64,000 nt of DNA from Pseudomonas lurida (GCF_013522705.1 NZ_JAAMRE010000022.1:43624-107623); one strand, 5' to 3'. Shown: positions 29,182 to 39,148, numbered from the stretch's first letter. Notes: generated by a model not told the origin, from the letters alone. Program-made: numbers and translations.

Positions 29182-29277
29182 AGCGCTCTCCATCTGATAA
29201 AGCAAAGACGCACCCACGGCGCGCCGACCAATGCTACAGAATGCCTGCTACTGCGGCACAACCGCTTTCGGAGGCTT

Positions 29278-30579
29278 TTATTGCAAAGTGTGTTGTTCGA
29301 TGAACTCTGTCGGTACGACACCTTCACGGCTGACCAGCCGATTCAGCTCCGAGCGCGGCAATCGAACGGCCAGCAAGCTGACACCTTCTTCGTCGTGTTC
29401 TTCTTTCTGTACCGCGCCCAGCTCGAAAAACTGTGCACGCAATCGAGCAAAACGCTGGGGCAAGCGCAAGGTGCCGACAAACAAATCACTGCCGAGCAAC
29501 TCGGCAATCGCCTGTTCAAGCAGCTCCAGGCCACTGCCATCGCGCGCCGACAGCCAGACCCGCTGGGGCCTGCCGTTCTCATCGCGCTGAATCTGCGGCT
29601 CTACACCTTCAAGCAAATCGAGTTTGTTATAGACCTCGAGGATCGGCAAGTCCTGGGCACCAATCTCGCCCAGCACCAGCATCACCTGCTCGATCTGCAG
29701 CATGCGATCCGGTTCGGCTGCATCGATCACATGCAACAGCAAGTCGGAATTGCTCGACTCTTCGAGCGTAGACCGAAATGCTTCGACCAGCTTGTGCGGC
29801 AAGTGACGAATGAAACCCACGGTATCGGCCAGCACGATCGGCCCCAGGTCGGCCAGATCCAACCGACGCAAAGTGGGATCGAGCGTCGCAAACAATTGGT
29901 CGGCCGCATACACATCGGACTTCGTCACGTTGTTGAACAGCGTGGACTTGCCGGCGTTGGTATAGCCCACCAGGGACACCGTAGGAATGTCCGCGCGTGA
30001 ACGGCCACGGCGCGACTGCTCGCGCTGGCTGCGGACTTTCTCGAGCCGCCCCTTGATCTGACGCAGGCGAACCCGCAGCAGACGGCGGTCGGTTTCCAGT
30101 TGGGTTTCACCCGGGCCGCGCATGCCGATACCACCACCCTGGCGCTCAAGGTGAGTCCAGCCACGCACCAGGCGCGTGCTCATGTGATCAAGCTGGGCCA
30201 GTTCGACCTGGAGCTTGCCTTCATGGGTACGGGCGCGTTGGGCGAAGATATCGAGAATCAGGCCGGTGCGGTCGATCACGCGACACTCGAAAACACGTTC
30301 GAGGTTACGTTCCTGACTGGGCGTGAGGGTGTGATTGAAGATCACCAGATCGGCTTCTTCGGCGTGGACCAGGTCGCGTAGTTCCTCGACCTTGCCGCTG
30401 CCGATCAGGTATTTGGCGGTTGGCCGATGACGCGGCACGTTAAAAAACGCAACGGTCTCGGCGCCGGCCGAATTTGCCAACTCCTGAAACTCCTGCGGAT
30501 CTTCGCGCGCCTCAGGGTCCTGTCCATCCAAGTGAACGAGGATCACTCGCTCACCACCACCGTGGCGCTCAAAGAACAA
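29278..30579 (-). CDS. hflX: Ribosome-associated GTPase HflX
   Basis: 433 residues. The start is a TTG at 30579 with an AGGAG ribosome site 6 bases upstream; no ATG fits the conserved N-terminus MFFERHGGGERVILV. The HflX N-domain is followed by the glycine-rich linker GGGIGMRGPGETQLE and a GTPase domain with G1 GYTNAGKST, G3 DTVGF and G4 NKLD. HflX splits stalled or hibernating ribosomes. It lies 12 bases after hfq. Confidence 0.95.
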   Translation of the reverse strand: MFFERHGGGERVILVHLDGQDPEAREDPQEFQELANSAGAETVAFFNVPRHRPTAKYLIGSGKVEELRDLVHAEEADLVIFNHTLTPSQERNLERVFECRVIDRTGLILDIFAQRARTHEGKLQVELAQLDHMSTRLVRGWTHLERQGGGIGMRGPGETQLETDRRLLRVRLRQIKGRLEKVRSQREQSRRGRSRADIPTVSLVGYTNAGKSTLFNNVTKSDVYAADQLFATLDPTLRRLDLADLGPIVLADTVGFIRHLPHKLVEAFRSTLEESSNSDLLLHVIDAAEPDRMLQIEQVMLVLGEIGAQDLPILEVYNKLDLLEGVEPQIQRDENGRPQRVWLSARDGSGLELLEQAIAELLGSDLFVGTLRLPQRFARLRAQFFELGAVQKEEHDEEGVSLLAVRLPRSELNRLVSREGVVPTEFIEQHTLQ

Positions 30580-30591
30580 AGGAGACTCCTA

Positions 30592-30852
30592 TCAGGCGTT
30601 ACCTGGCTCAGCGTCGCCTTGTTCGTCGCCGGCTGCGCTAGGCAGGCGGATCGGGCGAACGGGAACGACTGTCGAGATAGCGTGTTTGTAAACCATCTGG
30701 CTGACGGTGTTTTTCAGCAGGATCACGAACTGGTCGAACGACTCGATCGTACCTTGCAACTTGATACCGTTGACCAGATAAATGGAAACCCCCACTTTCT
30801 CTTTACGTAAGGTATTCAAGTAAGGGTCTTGTAGCGAATGCCCTTTTGACAT
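30592..30852 (-). CDS. hfq: RNA chaperone Hfq
   Basis: 86 residues, start MSKGHSLQDPYLNTLRKEKV with an AAGGAG ribosome site. The Sm1 motif (VSIYLVNGIKLQGTIESFD) and Sm2 motif (YKHAISTVVP) are intact; a short C-terminal tail follows, as in other Pseudomonas. The hexamer pairs small RNAs with mRNAs and, with Crc, represses catabolic genes. It lies 91 bases after miaA. Confidence 0.98.
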   Translation of the reverse strand: MSKGHSLQDPYLNTLRKEKVGVSIYLVNGIKLQGTIESFDQFVILLKNTVSQMVYKHAISTVVPVRPIRLPSAAGDEQGDAEPGNA

Positions 30853-30943
30853 GTGCCGCACTCCTTTAAGGATCAATAATAAAAATCGGAAAAAATAGCT
30901 TAAGACCGTCACACCCCCAAGGATAGACGGCAATTGCAAGGAC

Positions 30944-31915
30944 TCAGCTCAATATGGAGACCGTTCCCAAGTATTTCAAGGCGCGTGACAGATTGTCGCT
31001 GTCCAGGCTGTCCAGCCAGTGCAAATCGCTCCAACTGCGCAACCAGGTGAACTGGCGCTTTGCCAATTGGCGCGTGGCGATGATGCCGCGCTCCTGCATT
31101 TCGGCTGACGTCAGCTTGCCATCCAGATGATCCCAGACTTGGCGATAGCCTACAGCACGTATCGAAGGCAACCCTGGATGCAGGTCACCTCTGGAACGCA
31201 GTGCTACGACCTCCTCCACAAACCCCTGTTCCAACATAATTGTGAATCTTTGTGCAATTCGTTCATGCAGCACCTGGCGATTTGCAGGAGCGATGGCCAG
31301 ATTGGCCACAGTATAGGGCAATTGTGACTGTCCAGAAGCGCCTGCATCAGCACTTTGCGCAGATTGACGCTGCCGGTGCTCGGTCATGGTCGACCCGCTG
31401 ACGCGCCAGACTTCCAGGGCCCGCGTGAGGCGCTGAGGGTCGTTGGGATGAATACGCGCCGCAGACACCGGATCTATCGTCGCCAATTGATCATGCAGGG
31501 CTTGCCAGCCAAGGCGCGCAGCCTCGTCTTCAAGCTCGGCGCGCACCTGGGCGTCGGCCGGCGGCATATCCGCCAGACCTTCCTGTAAAGCCTTGTAGTA
31601 GAGCATCGTGCCGCCCACGAGCAGGGGAATATTGCCCCGTGCGGTGATCTCGGCCATGGCGGCCAGGGCGTCGGTACGGAAATCCGCCGCCGAGTAGCTT
31701 TGCGCGGGGTCAATGATGTCGATCAGCCGGTGCGGATAGTCCGCGAGTAACGCCTTGGATGGCTTGGCCGTGCCGATATCCATGTCCCGGTAAACCAGGG
31801 CAGAGTCGACACTGATCAGCTCGCATGGCAGCACTTTGCTCAGCTCAATGGCCAGGTCGGTCTTGCCGGCGGCCGTGGGGCCCATCAGGAAGATTGCGGG
31901 GGGCAAGGCACTCAT
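30944..31915 (-). CDS. miaA: tRNA dimethylallyltransferase MiaA
   Basis: 323 residues from the ATG at 31915, whose A overlaps the mutL stop (TGATG). P-loop GPTAAGKTDLA, then ELISVDSALVYRDMDIGTAK and GGTMLYYKAL. It adds a dimethylallyl group to A37 of tRNAs that read U-starting codons. A frame extending 25 codons upstream lies inside mutL and lacks homology to known starts. Confidence 0.96.
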   Translation of the reverse strand: MSALPPAIFLMGPTAAGKTDLAIELSKVLPCELISVDSALVYRDMDIGTAKPSKALLADYPHRLIDIIDPAQSYSAADFRTDALAAMAEITARGNIPLLVGGTMLYYKALQEGLADMPPADAQVRAELEDEAARLGWQALHDQLATIDPVSAARIHPNDPQRLTRALEVWRVSGSTMTEHRQRQSAQSADAGASGQSQLPYTVANLAIAPANRQVLHERIAQRFTIMLEQGFVEEVVALRSRGDLHPGLPSIRAVGYRQVWDHLDGKLTSAEMQERGIIATRQLAKRQFTWLRSWSDLHWLDSLDSDNLSRALKYLGTVSILS

Positions 31916-33828
31916 CAACGACCGCGCAGGAACAGTTTGTCCAGATCGTCCAGGCCCATCTGGGTCCAGGTCGGTCGGCCGTGGTTGCACTGCCCGCTGC
32001 GCTCGGTGTTTTCCATGTCGCGCAGCAGCCCGTTCATTTCCGGCAACGCCAGCCGACGGTTGGCGCGGATGGCGCCGTGGCAGGCCATGGTGCCGAGCAG
32101 TTCGTTGATATGCGCCTGGATGCGGTCGCTGGTGCCGTATTCCATCAGGTCCGCCAGCACATCGGCTACGAGTCGATTGGCTTGCGCCTGCTTAAGCAGC
32201 GCCGGGATCTGACGGATCGCCAGGGTTTCCGGCCCCAGGCGCTGCAGCTCAAAGCCCAGTTTTTGAAAAACCCCGTGGTGTTCTTCGGCGCAATCGGCCT
32301 CGCGCTGGCTGACCGCCAGCGATTCCGGCACGAGCAACGGCTGGCCGCTGAGACCTTCGCTGGCCATGGCGATCTTCAACCGCTCGTACATGATTCGCTC
32401 GTGGGCGGCATGCATGTCGACCAGCACGAGGCCATGGGCGTTTTCCGCCAGGATGTAAATGCCCTTGAGCTGCGCCAACGCATAACCCAAAGGCGGGATA
32501 TCACCGCCACCTTCGGGCAGAGCCACTGCGCTCGGCTCAGCACCCGGCAGCGGCGCGTAGAATTCGCGATAGGCTGCCTGAGCCTCGGCCACCGGCACCG
32601 TCGATTGTGGACGTGGCGTGTACTGGTACTGATAACCCGCCCCCGCGCCGCCGCCCGGTGCCGTGTAGGCTGGCTGCGGCTGTGGCGATTGCAGCAGGTT
32701 GCCCGCCAGGCTCATCTCACCCTGGGGACCGAACTCACCGGCCTCGGGGCCGCTTGGGCGCACCACTGCCGTCACGATCGGCGCCGCCAGTTGGTCGTCC
32801 GGGCGCACGTCGCCCAGCGCGCGGTGCAGGGTGCCATAAAGGAAGTCATGCACCATGCGCCCATCACGGAAGCGCACCTCGTGCTTGGTCGGGTGGACGT
32901 TAACGTCCACCACCGCCGGGTCGACCTCGAAAAACAGCACAAAGGTCGGATGCCGTCCATTGAACAGCACATCGCGATAGGCCTGGCGCACCGCGTGGGC
33001 AACGAGTTTGTCGCGCACTGCGCGGCCATTCACAAAGAAGTACTGCAAGTCCGCCTGGCTGCGAGAGAAGGTCGGCAAACCTACCCAGCCCCACAGGCGC
33101 AGGCCGTTGCGCTCGATTTCAATCGGCAGTGCCTGCTCCAGGAACCCCGCACCGCACACCGCCGCCACCCGACGGGCGCGCGCGGCGTCGTCATTGGCTT
33201 CGTGCAGGCTGAGGATGGTCTTGCCGTTGTGGCGCAAGTGAAACGCCACGTCGAAACGCGCCAGGGCGAGGCGTTTGATGACTTCCTGCAGGTGGTCGAA
33301 CTCGGTTTTCTCGGCCTTGAGGAACTTACGCCGCGCCGGCGTATTGAAGAACAGGTCGCGCACCTCAACCGAGGTGCCCACCGGATGCGCGGCCGGCTGG
33401 ACCCGAGGCGCCATGTCGCGCCCCTCGGTTTCCACTTGCCAGGCCTGGTCGGCGCCGCGGGTGCGCGAGGTCAGGGTCAGGCGTGCCACGGAACTGATGG
33501 AGGCCAGGGCCTCGCCGCGAAAACCCAGGCTCATCACGCGCTCAAGGTCTTCCAGGTCGCGAATCTTACTGGTGGCGTGACGGGCCAGCGCCAACGGCAG
33601 GTCGTCGGAGGAGATGCCGCTGCCGTCGTCGCGCACCCGCAAGAGCTTCACCCCCCCCTGCTCCACGTCGACATCAATACGTTTGGCGCCGGAGTCGATG
33701 CTGTTTTCCAGCAGTTCCTTGATCACCGACGCGGGCCGCTCCACCACCTCGCCCGCAGCGATCTGGTTGGCCAGGCGCGGGCTGAGCAATTCAATGCGCG
33801 AGCCGCTGCCGAGAACTGTTTCGCTCAT
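31915..33828 (-). CDS. mutL: DNA mismatch repair protein MutL
   Basis: 637 residues. GHKL ATPase domain with NQIAAGEVVERPASV, DDGSGI and GFRGEAL; a proline/glycine-rich linker at about 340-440; a C-terminal dimerisation domain carrying the endonuclease metal motif DMHAAHERIMYE (near 485), ACHGAIRANRR and CNHGRPT. This is the nicking-type MutL expected in a genus without MutH. The ATG overlaps the amiB stop (TAATG). Confidence 0.97.
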   Translation of the reverse strand: MSETVLGSGSRIELLSPRLANQIAAGEVVERPASVIKELLENSIDSGAKRIDVDVEQGGVKLLRVRDDGSGISSDDLPLALARHATSKIRDLEDLERVMSLGFRGEALASISSVARLTLTSRTRGADQAWQVETEGRDMAPRVQPAAHPVGTSVEVRDLFFNTPARRKFLKAEKTEFDHLQEVIKRLALARFDVAFHLRHNGKTILSLHEANDDAARARRVAAVCGAGFLEQALPIEIERNGLRLWGWVGLPTFSRSQADLQYFFVNGRAVRDKLVAHAVRQAYRDVLFNGRHPTFVLFFEVDPAVVDVNVHPTKHEVRFRDGRMVHDFLYGTLHRALGDVRPDDQLAAPIVTAVVRPSGPEAGEFGPQGEMSLAGNLLQSPQPQPAYTAPGGGAGAGYQYQYTPRPQSTVPVAEAQAAYREFYAPLPGAEPSAVALPEGGGDIPPLGYALAQLKGIYILAENAHGLVLVDMHAAHERIMYERLKIAMASEGLSGQPLLVPESLAVSQREADCAEEHHGVFQKLGFELQRLGPETLAIRQIPALLKQAQANRLVADVLADLMEYGTSDRIQAHINELLGTMACHGAIRANRRLALPEMNGLLRDMENTERSGQCNHGRPTWTQMGLDDLDKLFLRGR

Positions 33829-35249
33829 TACTGTGCCGCCAATTCTGTGCCGGGGATGGTCAATACCTGGCCGACCTTCAATTCATCGGTTTTCAGGTTG
33901 TTCGCAGTGCGCAAGGTCGCGGGCGATACCTGGAAGCGCACCGCCAGCATGGCCAGGGTGTCACCGGGCTGTACGCGATGGTCACGCGTGCCTTGGGCGA
34001 TTTTCCCGGAGTCGCGCAACCAGGCGATATACGTGCCGGGAGGCGGATTCTGCTGGAAGAACTGACGCACGCCGGCACTGATGGACCGCGCCAATGCCTG
34101 CTGGTGGCTGGCGCTGGCCAATTTGGACGCCTCGTTGGCGTTGGAGATAAAGCCGGTTTCCACCAGGATCGATGGGATATCCGGCGACTTCAACACCATG
34201 AACCCGGCCTGCTCAACGCGCTGTTTGTGCAACGACGTGACGCGACCGATATTGCTCAACACCTTCTGGCCGACGTTCAGGCTGGAAGTCAGCGAGGCGG
34301 TCATCGACAGGTCCAGCAGTACGCCGGCGAGCATCTTGTCCTTGTCATCCAGGGACACGTTGCCGGCCCCGCCGATCAGGTCGGAGCGGTTTTCGCTGTC
34401 GGCCAGCCAGCGCGCGGTTTCGGACGTGGCGCCTCGATCCGAGAGGGCAAATACCGATGCTCCGAAGGCCGCAGACGACGGCGCGGCGTCGGCGTGGATC
34501 GACACAAACAGGTCGGCCCCCTTCTTACGCGCGATTTCGGTACGGCCGCGCAACGGAATGAAATAGTCGCCGGTGCGGGTCAGCTCGGCACGGTAGCCTT
34601 TCATGCCATTGACCTGGCGCTGCAGCTCGCGAGCGATGGCCAGCACCACGTCTTTTTCATGCTGGCCGCGTGAACCGGAGGCACCCGGGTCTTCACCGCC
34701 GTGACCGGCATCAATGACCACGATAATGTCACGCTTGCCGGCCGGTGCCGGCGGCGGCGGTGGCAGCTTGACCTGAGGCTGCGACGGGTTTACCGGCACC
34801 GCTGGTACGGTCGCCACGCTCGGCGTCGGCGCGGGCGGCGGAGCGGCATCCGCGGCGTTGTCGAACAGGTCGACCACCAGCCGGTTACCGTACTGGGCAT
34901 TCGGCGCCAGCGAGAAGCTCTTGGGCGTCACGGCTTTTTTCAGGTCAATGACCACGCGCAGGTCGGTCGGCGTACGCTGCGCCGAGCGCATGGCGGTGAT
35001 CGGCGTGTTGGCGGTAGAAACTTTAAGTGGCGCGGCCAGGGTCGCGCCGTTGATATCGATCACCAGGCGATCGGGCGCCGCCAGGGTAAAGACACTGTGC
35101 TGGACCGGCCCGGACAGGTCGAACACCAGTCGCGTGTTATCCGGCGCTCGCCACAGGCGCACACTCTTTACCTGTGAAGCAGCCAGAGCATTGACAGTCA
35201 TTGCCGCAAGCAACACCCCTACGACAGCAACCAACGCGCGAAAGCGCAT
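33828..35249 (-). CDS. amiB: N-acetylmuramoyl-L-alanine amidase AmiB
   Basis: 473 residues from the ATG at 35249. Signal peptide (ALVAVVGVLLAAMTVNALA), AMIN domain at about 25-130, a proline-rich linker, the Amidase_3 zinc domain (VIDAGHGGEDPGASG, FVSIHADAA, SILVETGFISN) and a LysM domain at the C-terminus (VQPGDTLAMLAVRF). It cleaves peptidoglycan at the septum during cell separation. It starts 15 bases after the tsaE stop. Confidence 0.96.
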   Translation of the reverse strand: MRFRALVAVVGVLLAAMTVNALAASQVKSVRLWRAPDNTRLVFDLSGPVQHSVFTLAAPDRLVIDINGATLAAPLKVSTANTPITAMRSAQRTPTDLRVVIDLKKAVTPKSFSLAPNAQYGNRLVVDLFDNAADAAPPPAPTPSVATVPAVPVNPSQPQVKLPPPPPAPAGKRDIIVVIDAGHGGEDPGASGSRGQHEKDVVLAIARELQRQVNGMKGYRAELTRTGDYFIPLRGRTEIARKKGADLFVSIHADAAPSSAAFGASVFALSDRGATSETARWLADSENRSDLIGGAGNVSLDDKDKMLAGVLLDLSMTASLTSSLNVGQKVLSNIGRVTSLHKQRVEQAGFMVLKSPDIPSILVETGFISNANEASKLASASHQQALARSISAGVRQFFQQNPPPGTYIAWLRDSGKIAQGTRDHRVQPGDTLAMLAVRFQVSPATLRTANNLKTDELKVGQVLTIPGTELAAQ

Positions 35250-35264
35250 ACCTAACCCCACCAA

Positions 35265-35735
35265 TTATTTGAATTCCAAAGCCAGAGCGGCACACCACGA
35301 CTCGGCGCGCGTGCTCTGGGGCAACAACTTCAGCTGACGTCCATGCTCATGCGGCGTAATGGTAATGGTCAGGTCAGGCTTTGGCAAAAAGCCTGTACCT
35401 TTATCTGGCCATTCGATCAGGCACAGCGCCTCTGCATCGAAGTAATCACGGATGCCCATGAACTCCAATTCCTCGGGGTCCACCAGGCGGTAGAGGTCGA
35501 AGTGAAAGGCGCGCATCGTGCCGATCTCGTAAGGCTCGACCAGCGTGAACGTCGGGCTTTTTACCGCGCCCTCATGACCCAGCCCGCGAATAATCCCACG
35601 GGACAACGTGGTCTTACCTGCTCCCAGGTCGCCTTCCAGGAAAATCAGCCCGTTACCGGCCGTCAGTTGCGCCAGGCGATGGCCCAACGCAACCATGGCG
35701 TCTTCATCGGCCAGGAAGAGAATTACTTCAGGCAT
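35265..35735 (-). CDS. tsaE: tRNA threonylcarbamoyladenosine ATPase TsaE
   Basis: 156 residues, P-loop GDLGAGKTTLSRG and the conserved SPTFTLVEPYE and HFDLYRL. It supports TsaB-TsaD in making t6A37 on tRNAs reading ANN codons. Its start overlaps the end of the preceding nnrD gene by 13 bases. Confidence 0.96.
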   Translation of the reverse strand: MPEVILFLADEDAMVALGHRLAQLTAGNGLIFLEGDLGAGKTTLSRGIIRGLGHEGAVKSPTFTLVEPYEIGTMRAFHFDLYRLVDPEELEFMGIRDYFDAEALCLIEWPDKGTGFLPKPDLTITITPHEHGRQLKLLPQSTRAESWCAALALEFK

Positions 35736-36583
35736 GGCGACTGCTCCTCCAGCAATTGACGAATGGCGGGGATCAGGTCACTGGCGGCAAGCCCACGCCC
35801 CAAGGTGCCCTGTCGATCCCCAGCCGTGGCGTGCAGCCAAACGGCCAGGCAACTGGCCTCGTACGCAGGCATTCCCTGGGCCAGCAAAGCGCCGACCAGA
35901 CCGGCCAATACATCGCCCAGCCCTGCGGTAGCCATCGCCGGATGACCTTGATCGCAGCGGGAAACCCGTCCATCGGGGCTGGCAATCAAACTACCCGCGC
36001 CTTTGAGAATGGCGACGGCGTTGAATGTCAGGCTCAACGCGCGCGCCACCTTAAGACGGTCCGCCTGAACCTCGGCTGTCGACAAGCCCAACAGACGCGC
36101 CGCTTCGCCCGGGTGCGGGGTGATCACGCAGTTGGCCGGCAGGCTCACACCGCCGACAGCCAGTTGGTTCAAAGCGTCGGCGTCCCACACTTGCGGCTGA
36201 CGGGCATTGGCCGCGACCGATAACAAGCTTTTGCCCCAGGCGGCAGCGCCCAGGCCGGGGCCGATAACGATCACCGAGATTTTTTCCAGCAAGCCCATCA
36301 ACTGGTTGGCAGAACTCACACCCACGCTCATGACTTCCGGCAAACGGGCCAATGCAGCCGGCACATGCTCAAGGCGCGTCGCCAGGGACACCATGCCCGC
36401 ACCACTGCGCAAGGCACTTTCGGCACTCAACAGCGCAGCGCCGCCGAAGCCCAGGTCACCGCCGATGACCAGCAGGTGGCCGAACTGGCCTTTATGGGCA
36501 TCCGCAGAGCGCGCAGCCAGGTGCGGCAATTGGCCGGGTAATAGTGGCTGAACGTCGGTTATTTCGTGTTTTGTCTGAGGCAT
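35723..36583 (-). CDS. nnrD: ADP-dependent NAD(P)H-hydrate dehydratase NnrD
   Basis: 286 residues with ribokinase-like motifs GHLLVIGGDLGFGGA, GPGLG, ITPHPGEAARLLG and the terminal MATAGLGDVLAG. It dehydrates damaged, hydrated NAD(P)H. The epimerase domain (NnrE) fused to it in E. coli is absent, so this is the single-domain form. First gene of the run nnrD-tsaE-amiB-mutL-miaA-hfq-hflX-hflK-hflC; queG diverges from it. Confidence 0.93.
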   Translation of the reverse strand: MPQTKHEITDVQPLLPGQLPHLAARSADAHKGQFGHLLVIGGDLGFGGAALLSAESALRSGAGMVSLATRLEHVPAALARLPEVMSVGVSSANQLMGLLEKISVIVIGPGLGAAAWGKSLLSVAANARQPQVWDADALNQLAVGGVSLPANCVITPHPGEAARLLGLSTAEVQADRLKVARALSLTFNAVAILKGAGSLIASPDGRVSRCDQGHPAMATAGLGDVLAGLVGALLAQGMPAYEASCLAVWLHATAGDRQGTLGRGLAASDLIPAIRQLLEEQSPCLK

Positions 36584-36646
36584 GCGTCTTCAAGCTCCGA
36601 TGTCTGGCAGAATTATACGCATCTAACCTGTGGTTTCCCGTGTCTC

Positions 36647-37711
36647 ATGCCCGCTATTACCTCCGATCTGCCCGCCCTCGCCCAATCGATCAAAGACTGG
36701 GGCCGCGAGCTGGGCTTTCAGCAAGTCGGCATCAGTGGCCTGGACCTGGCCGAGCATGAGCAGCACCTGCAACGCTGGCTCGACGCCGGCTACCACGGCG
36801 AGATGGATTACATGGGCGCCCACGGCAGCAAACGCTCCCACCCCGAAGAACTGGTACCCGGCACCCTGCGCGTGGTGTCGCTGCGCATGGATTACCTGCC
36901 CGGCGACACCCATATGGCGCACATGCTGGCCCAGCCGGAAAAAGCCTACATCTCCCGCTACGCCCTCGGCCGCGACTACCACAAGCTGATCCGCAAACGC
37001 GTGCAGCAACTGGCCGACCGTATCCAGGCCCAGATCGGCCCTTTTGGCTTTCGGGCCTTTGTCGACAGCGCGCCAGTGCTCGAAAAGGCCATCGCCGAGC
37101 AAGCCGGCCTGGGCTGGATCGGCAAGAACACCCTGGTACTCAATCGCAAGGCCGGCAGTTATTTTTTCCTCAGTGAGCTGTTCGTCGACCTGCCCTTACC
37201 GGTCGACCCGCCCCATAGCACCGAGCACTGCGGACGCTGCACCGCTTGCCTGGATATCTGCCCGACCAATGCCTTCGTCGGCCCCTATGTGCTGGACGCC
37301 CGGCGCTGTATCTCGTACCTGACCATTGAGCTCAAAAGCGCGATTCCGGAGGACCTGCGCCCACTGATCGGCAATCGCGTATTCGGCTGCGATGACTGTC
37401 AGATCGTTTGTCCGTGGAATCGTTTCGCTCGTGCCACTGGCGAAGGCGATTTCCAGCCACGGCATAACCTGGATAACGCAGAACTGGCCGAACTGTTTAT
37501 GTGGGACGAGGATAAATTCCTCAGCAGCACCGAAGGCTCGCCCCTGCGCCGCGCCGGCTATGAGCGCTGGTTGCGTAACCTGGCAGTAGGCTTGGGCAAT
37601 GCGCCATCAAGCATTCCGGTGCTGGAAGCCTTGAAGGCGCGCCGTGAGCACCCCTCGGCGCTGGTGCGTGAGCATGTGGAATGGGCACTCAAGCAGCACG
37701 CGCAACGCTAG
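36647..37711 (+). CDS. queG: Epoxyqueuosine reductase QueG
   Basis: 354 residues from the ATG at 36647; an upstream in-frame ATG would overlap the divergent nnrD start region. Two 4Fe-4S clusters are visible (CGRCTACLDICP and CDDCQIVCPWN near 195-255), with the cobalamin-binding N-domain and a short HEAT-like C-terminus. It reduces epoxyqueuosine to queuosine in tRNA wobble positions. Its last 4 bases overlap the convergent membrane protein gene. Confidence 0.95.
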   Translation: MPAITSDLPALAQSIKDWGRELGFQQVGISGLDLAEHEQHLQRWLDAGYHGEMDYMGAHGSKRSHPEELVPGTLRVVSLRMDYLPGDTHMAHMLAQPEKAYISRYALGRDYHKLIRKRVQQLADRIQAQIGPFGFRAFVDSAPVLEKAIAEQAGLGWIGKNTLVLNRKAGSYFFLSELFVDLPLPVDPPHSTEHCGRCTACLDICPTNAFVGPYVLDARRCISYLTIELKSAIPEDLRPLIGNRVFGCDDCQIVCPWNRFARATGEGDFQPRHNLDNAELAELFMWDEDKFLSSTEGSPLRRAGYERWLRNLAVGLGNAPSSIPVLEALKARREHPSALVREHVEWALKQHAQR

Positions 37712-38322
37712 TGCACATCGTCGTTGTAGACGAACTTGGGCATTTCCCAGTGAAAGCGGATCGCCAGCAGGCGCAATAGAAAGCCACTGAACAGCGTCAG
37801 CAGGATGGCTTGCTCGCCGGGCAGTTCCAGGTGCAGACACAGCAGGTAGAACCAGGCGGCGAGGAACGACACGCTGGCATACAACTCGCGACGGAAGATC
37901 AGCGGGATATCGTTGCAGAAGATATCCCGCAGAATGCCGCCGAACACCCCGGTGATCACACCACTGACCGACGCCACCAGCATGCCGTGGCCCATTTCCA
38001 GGGCAGTCATGCAGCCGATCAAAGTGAATGCCACCAGGCCCACGGCGTCCAGCGCCAGGAAGACCGAGCGCAGACGTCGCATCAGCGGCGCGATAAAGAT
38101 CGTCACCAGCGCAGCCACGGAGGTCAGCACCAGGTACTCCGGGTGCTTGACCCACGTCAGCGGGTAATGCCCCAGCAATACATCACGCACCGAACCGCCC
38201 CCCAGCGCCGTTACACAGGCGATCAGCACCACACCAAACCAGTCCATGCCGCGCCGGCCGGCGGACAGGGCGCCGGTCATGGCTTCGGCGGTGATGGCGA
38301 TGAGGTAAAGCATCAGCAGCAT
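37708..38322 (-). CDS. TRIC/UPF0126 family membrane protein
   Basis: 204 residues with seven hydrophobic segments arranged as two repeats of the UPF0126 domain, each with a glycine-rich turn: GGGSVRDVLLG near residue 41 and GGILRDIFC near 128. The fold is that of trimeric intracellular cation channels; some members are reported as glycine transporters. The substrate here is unknown. It is convergent with queG with a 4-base overlap and sits next to a REPIN. Confidence 0.88.
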   Translation of the reverse strand: MLLMLYLIAITAEAMTGALSAGRRGMDWFGVVLIACVTALGGGSVRDVLLGHYPLTWVKHPEYLVLTSVAALVTIFIAPLMRRLRSVFLALDAVGLVAFTLIGCMTALEMGHGMLVASVSGVITGVFGGILRDIFCNDIPLIFRRELYASVSFLAAWFYLLCLHLELPGEQAILLTLFSGFLLRLLAIRFHWEMPKFVYNDDVH

Positions 38323-38334
38323 GATGGCGATCCT

Positions 38335-38469
38335 TGTAGTGAGCGGGCTTGCCCCGCGCCGGGCTGCGCAGCAGCCCCAAATACTTGGCGATGATATCTA
38401 TAGGGAAAAATGCGGCAACAGCAGTGGGGCCGCTACGCAGCCCAGCGCGGGGCAAGCCCGCTCACCACA
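38335..38469. repeat. REPIN of a second REP family
   Basis: Inverted pair of GTGAGCGGGCTTGCCCCGCG palindromes, each followed by a GGGCTGCG arm, about 55 bases apart. The core GCGGGCTTGCCCCGC differs from the GGGGGCTTGCCCCC family found elsewhere in the window. Confidence 0.85.
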
Positions 38470-38497
38470 GGAAGCCCGGACACGGTAAGAAACCGTT

Positions 38498-39040
38498 TCA
38501 AGCCTTGATGAAATGCTTACGGTAATGCTGCAGCTCGGCAATCGACTCGCGAATGTCATCCAGCGCCAGGTGAGTGCTGCCTTTGTGGAAACTGTCTTTG
38601 ACTTCCGGCGCCCAGCGCGCGGCCAGTTCCTTGAGCGTGGACACGTCCAGGTTGCGGTAATGGAAATAGCTTTCCAGGGCCTTCATGTGGGTATAAAGGA
38701 AGCGACGATCCTGGCAGATGCTGTTGCCACAGATCGGCGATTTGCCTTTGGGCACCCACTGTTCCAGGAAGGCGATGGTCTGGGCCTCGGCCTCGGCCAT
38801 GCTGATACGGCTGTCGCGCACACGCTGGGTCAGGCCGGAGTTGCCGTGGGTGCGGGTATTCCACTCATCCATAGTGGCGAGCACCGCGTCGCTGTGATGG
38901 ATGGCGATCACCGGACCTTCGGCCAAGGTGTTGAGGTTGCTGTCGGTGACAATCGTCGCCATCTCGATGATGACGTCGGTGTCAGGGTTCAGACCGGTCA
39001 TTTCCAGATCGATCCAAATCAGGTTCTGTGGGTTTTGCAT
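38498..39040 (-). CDS. orn: Oligoribonuclease
   Basis: 180 residues, start MQNPQNLIWIDLEMTGLNP. The DEDDh exonuclease motifs are intact: IDLEMTGL, the second Asp/Glu region, and HLALDDIRESI near the end. Orn degrades 2-5 nt RNA and pGpG and so closes the c-di-GMP breakdown route; it is essential in many gammaproteobacteria. The same frame stays open far upstream, but that part is antisense to rsgA and is not coding. Divergent from rsgA. Confidence 0.96.
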   Translation of the reverse strand: MQNPQNLIWIDLEMTGLNPDTDVIIEMATIVTDSNLNTLAEGPVIAIHHSDAVLATMDEWNTRTHGNSGLTQRVRDSRISMAEAEAQTIAFLEQWVPKGKSPICGNSICQDRRFLYTHMKALESYFHYRNLDVSTLKELAARWAPEVKDSFHKGSTHLALDDIRESIAELQHYRKHFIKA

Positions 39041-39148
39041 GGCTCGTTTCTCTTGGCACCTTGGCGTAGCTGCGCAGTTTAGCAGGCGGGGCCGTGCTAG
39101 ACTCGCGACCGTTTTACCCAACCTTTGCATTATCGACACGGAACACCA

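Noticed and set aside
31825..34065. 746-codon open frame antisense to miaA, mutL and amiB
   Set aside because: Crosses three real genes; antisense composition only.
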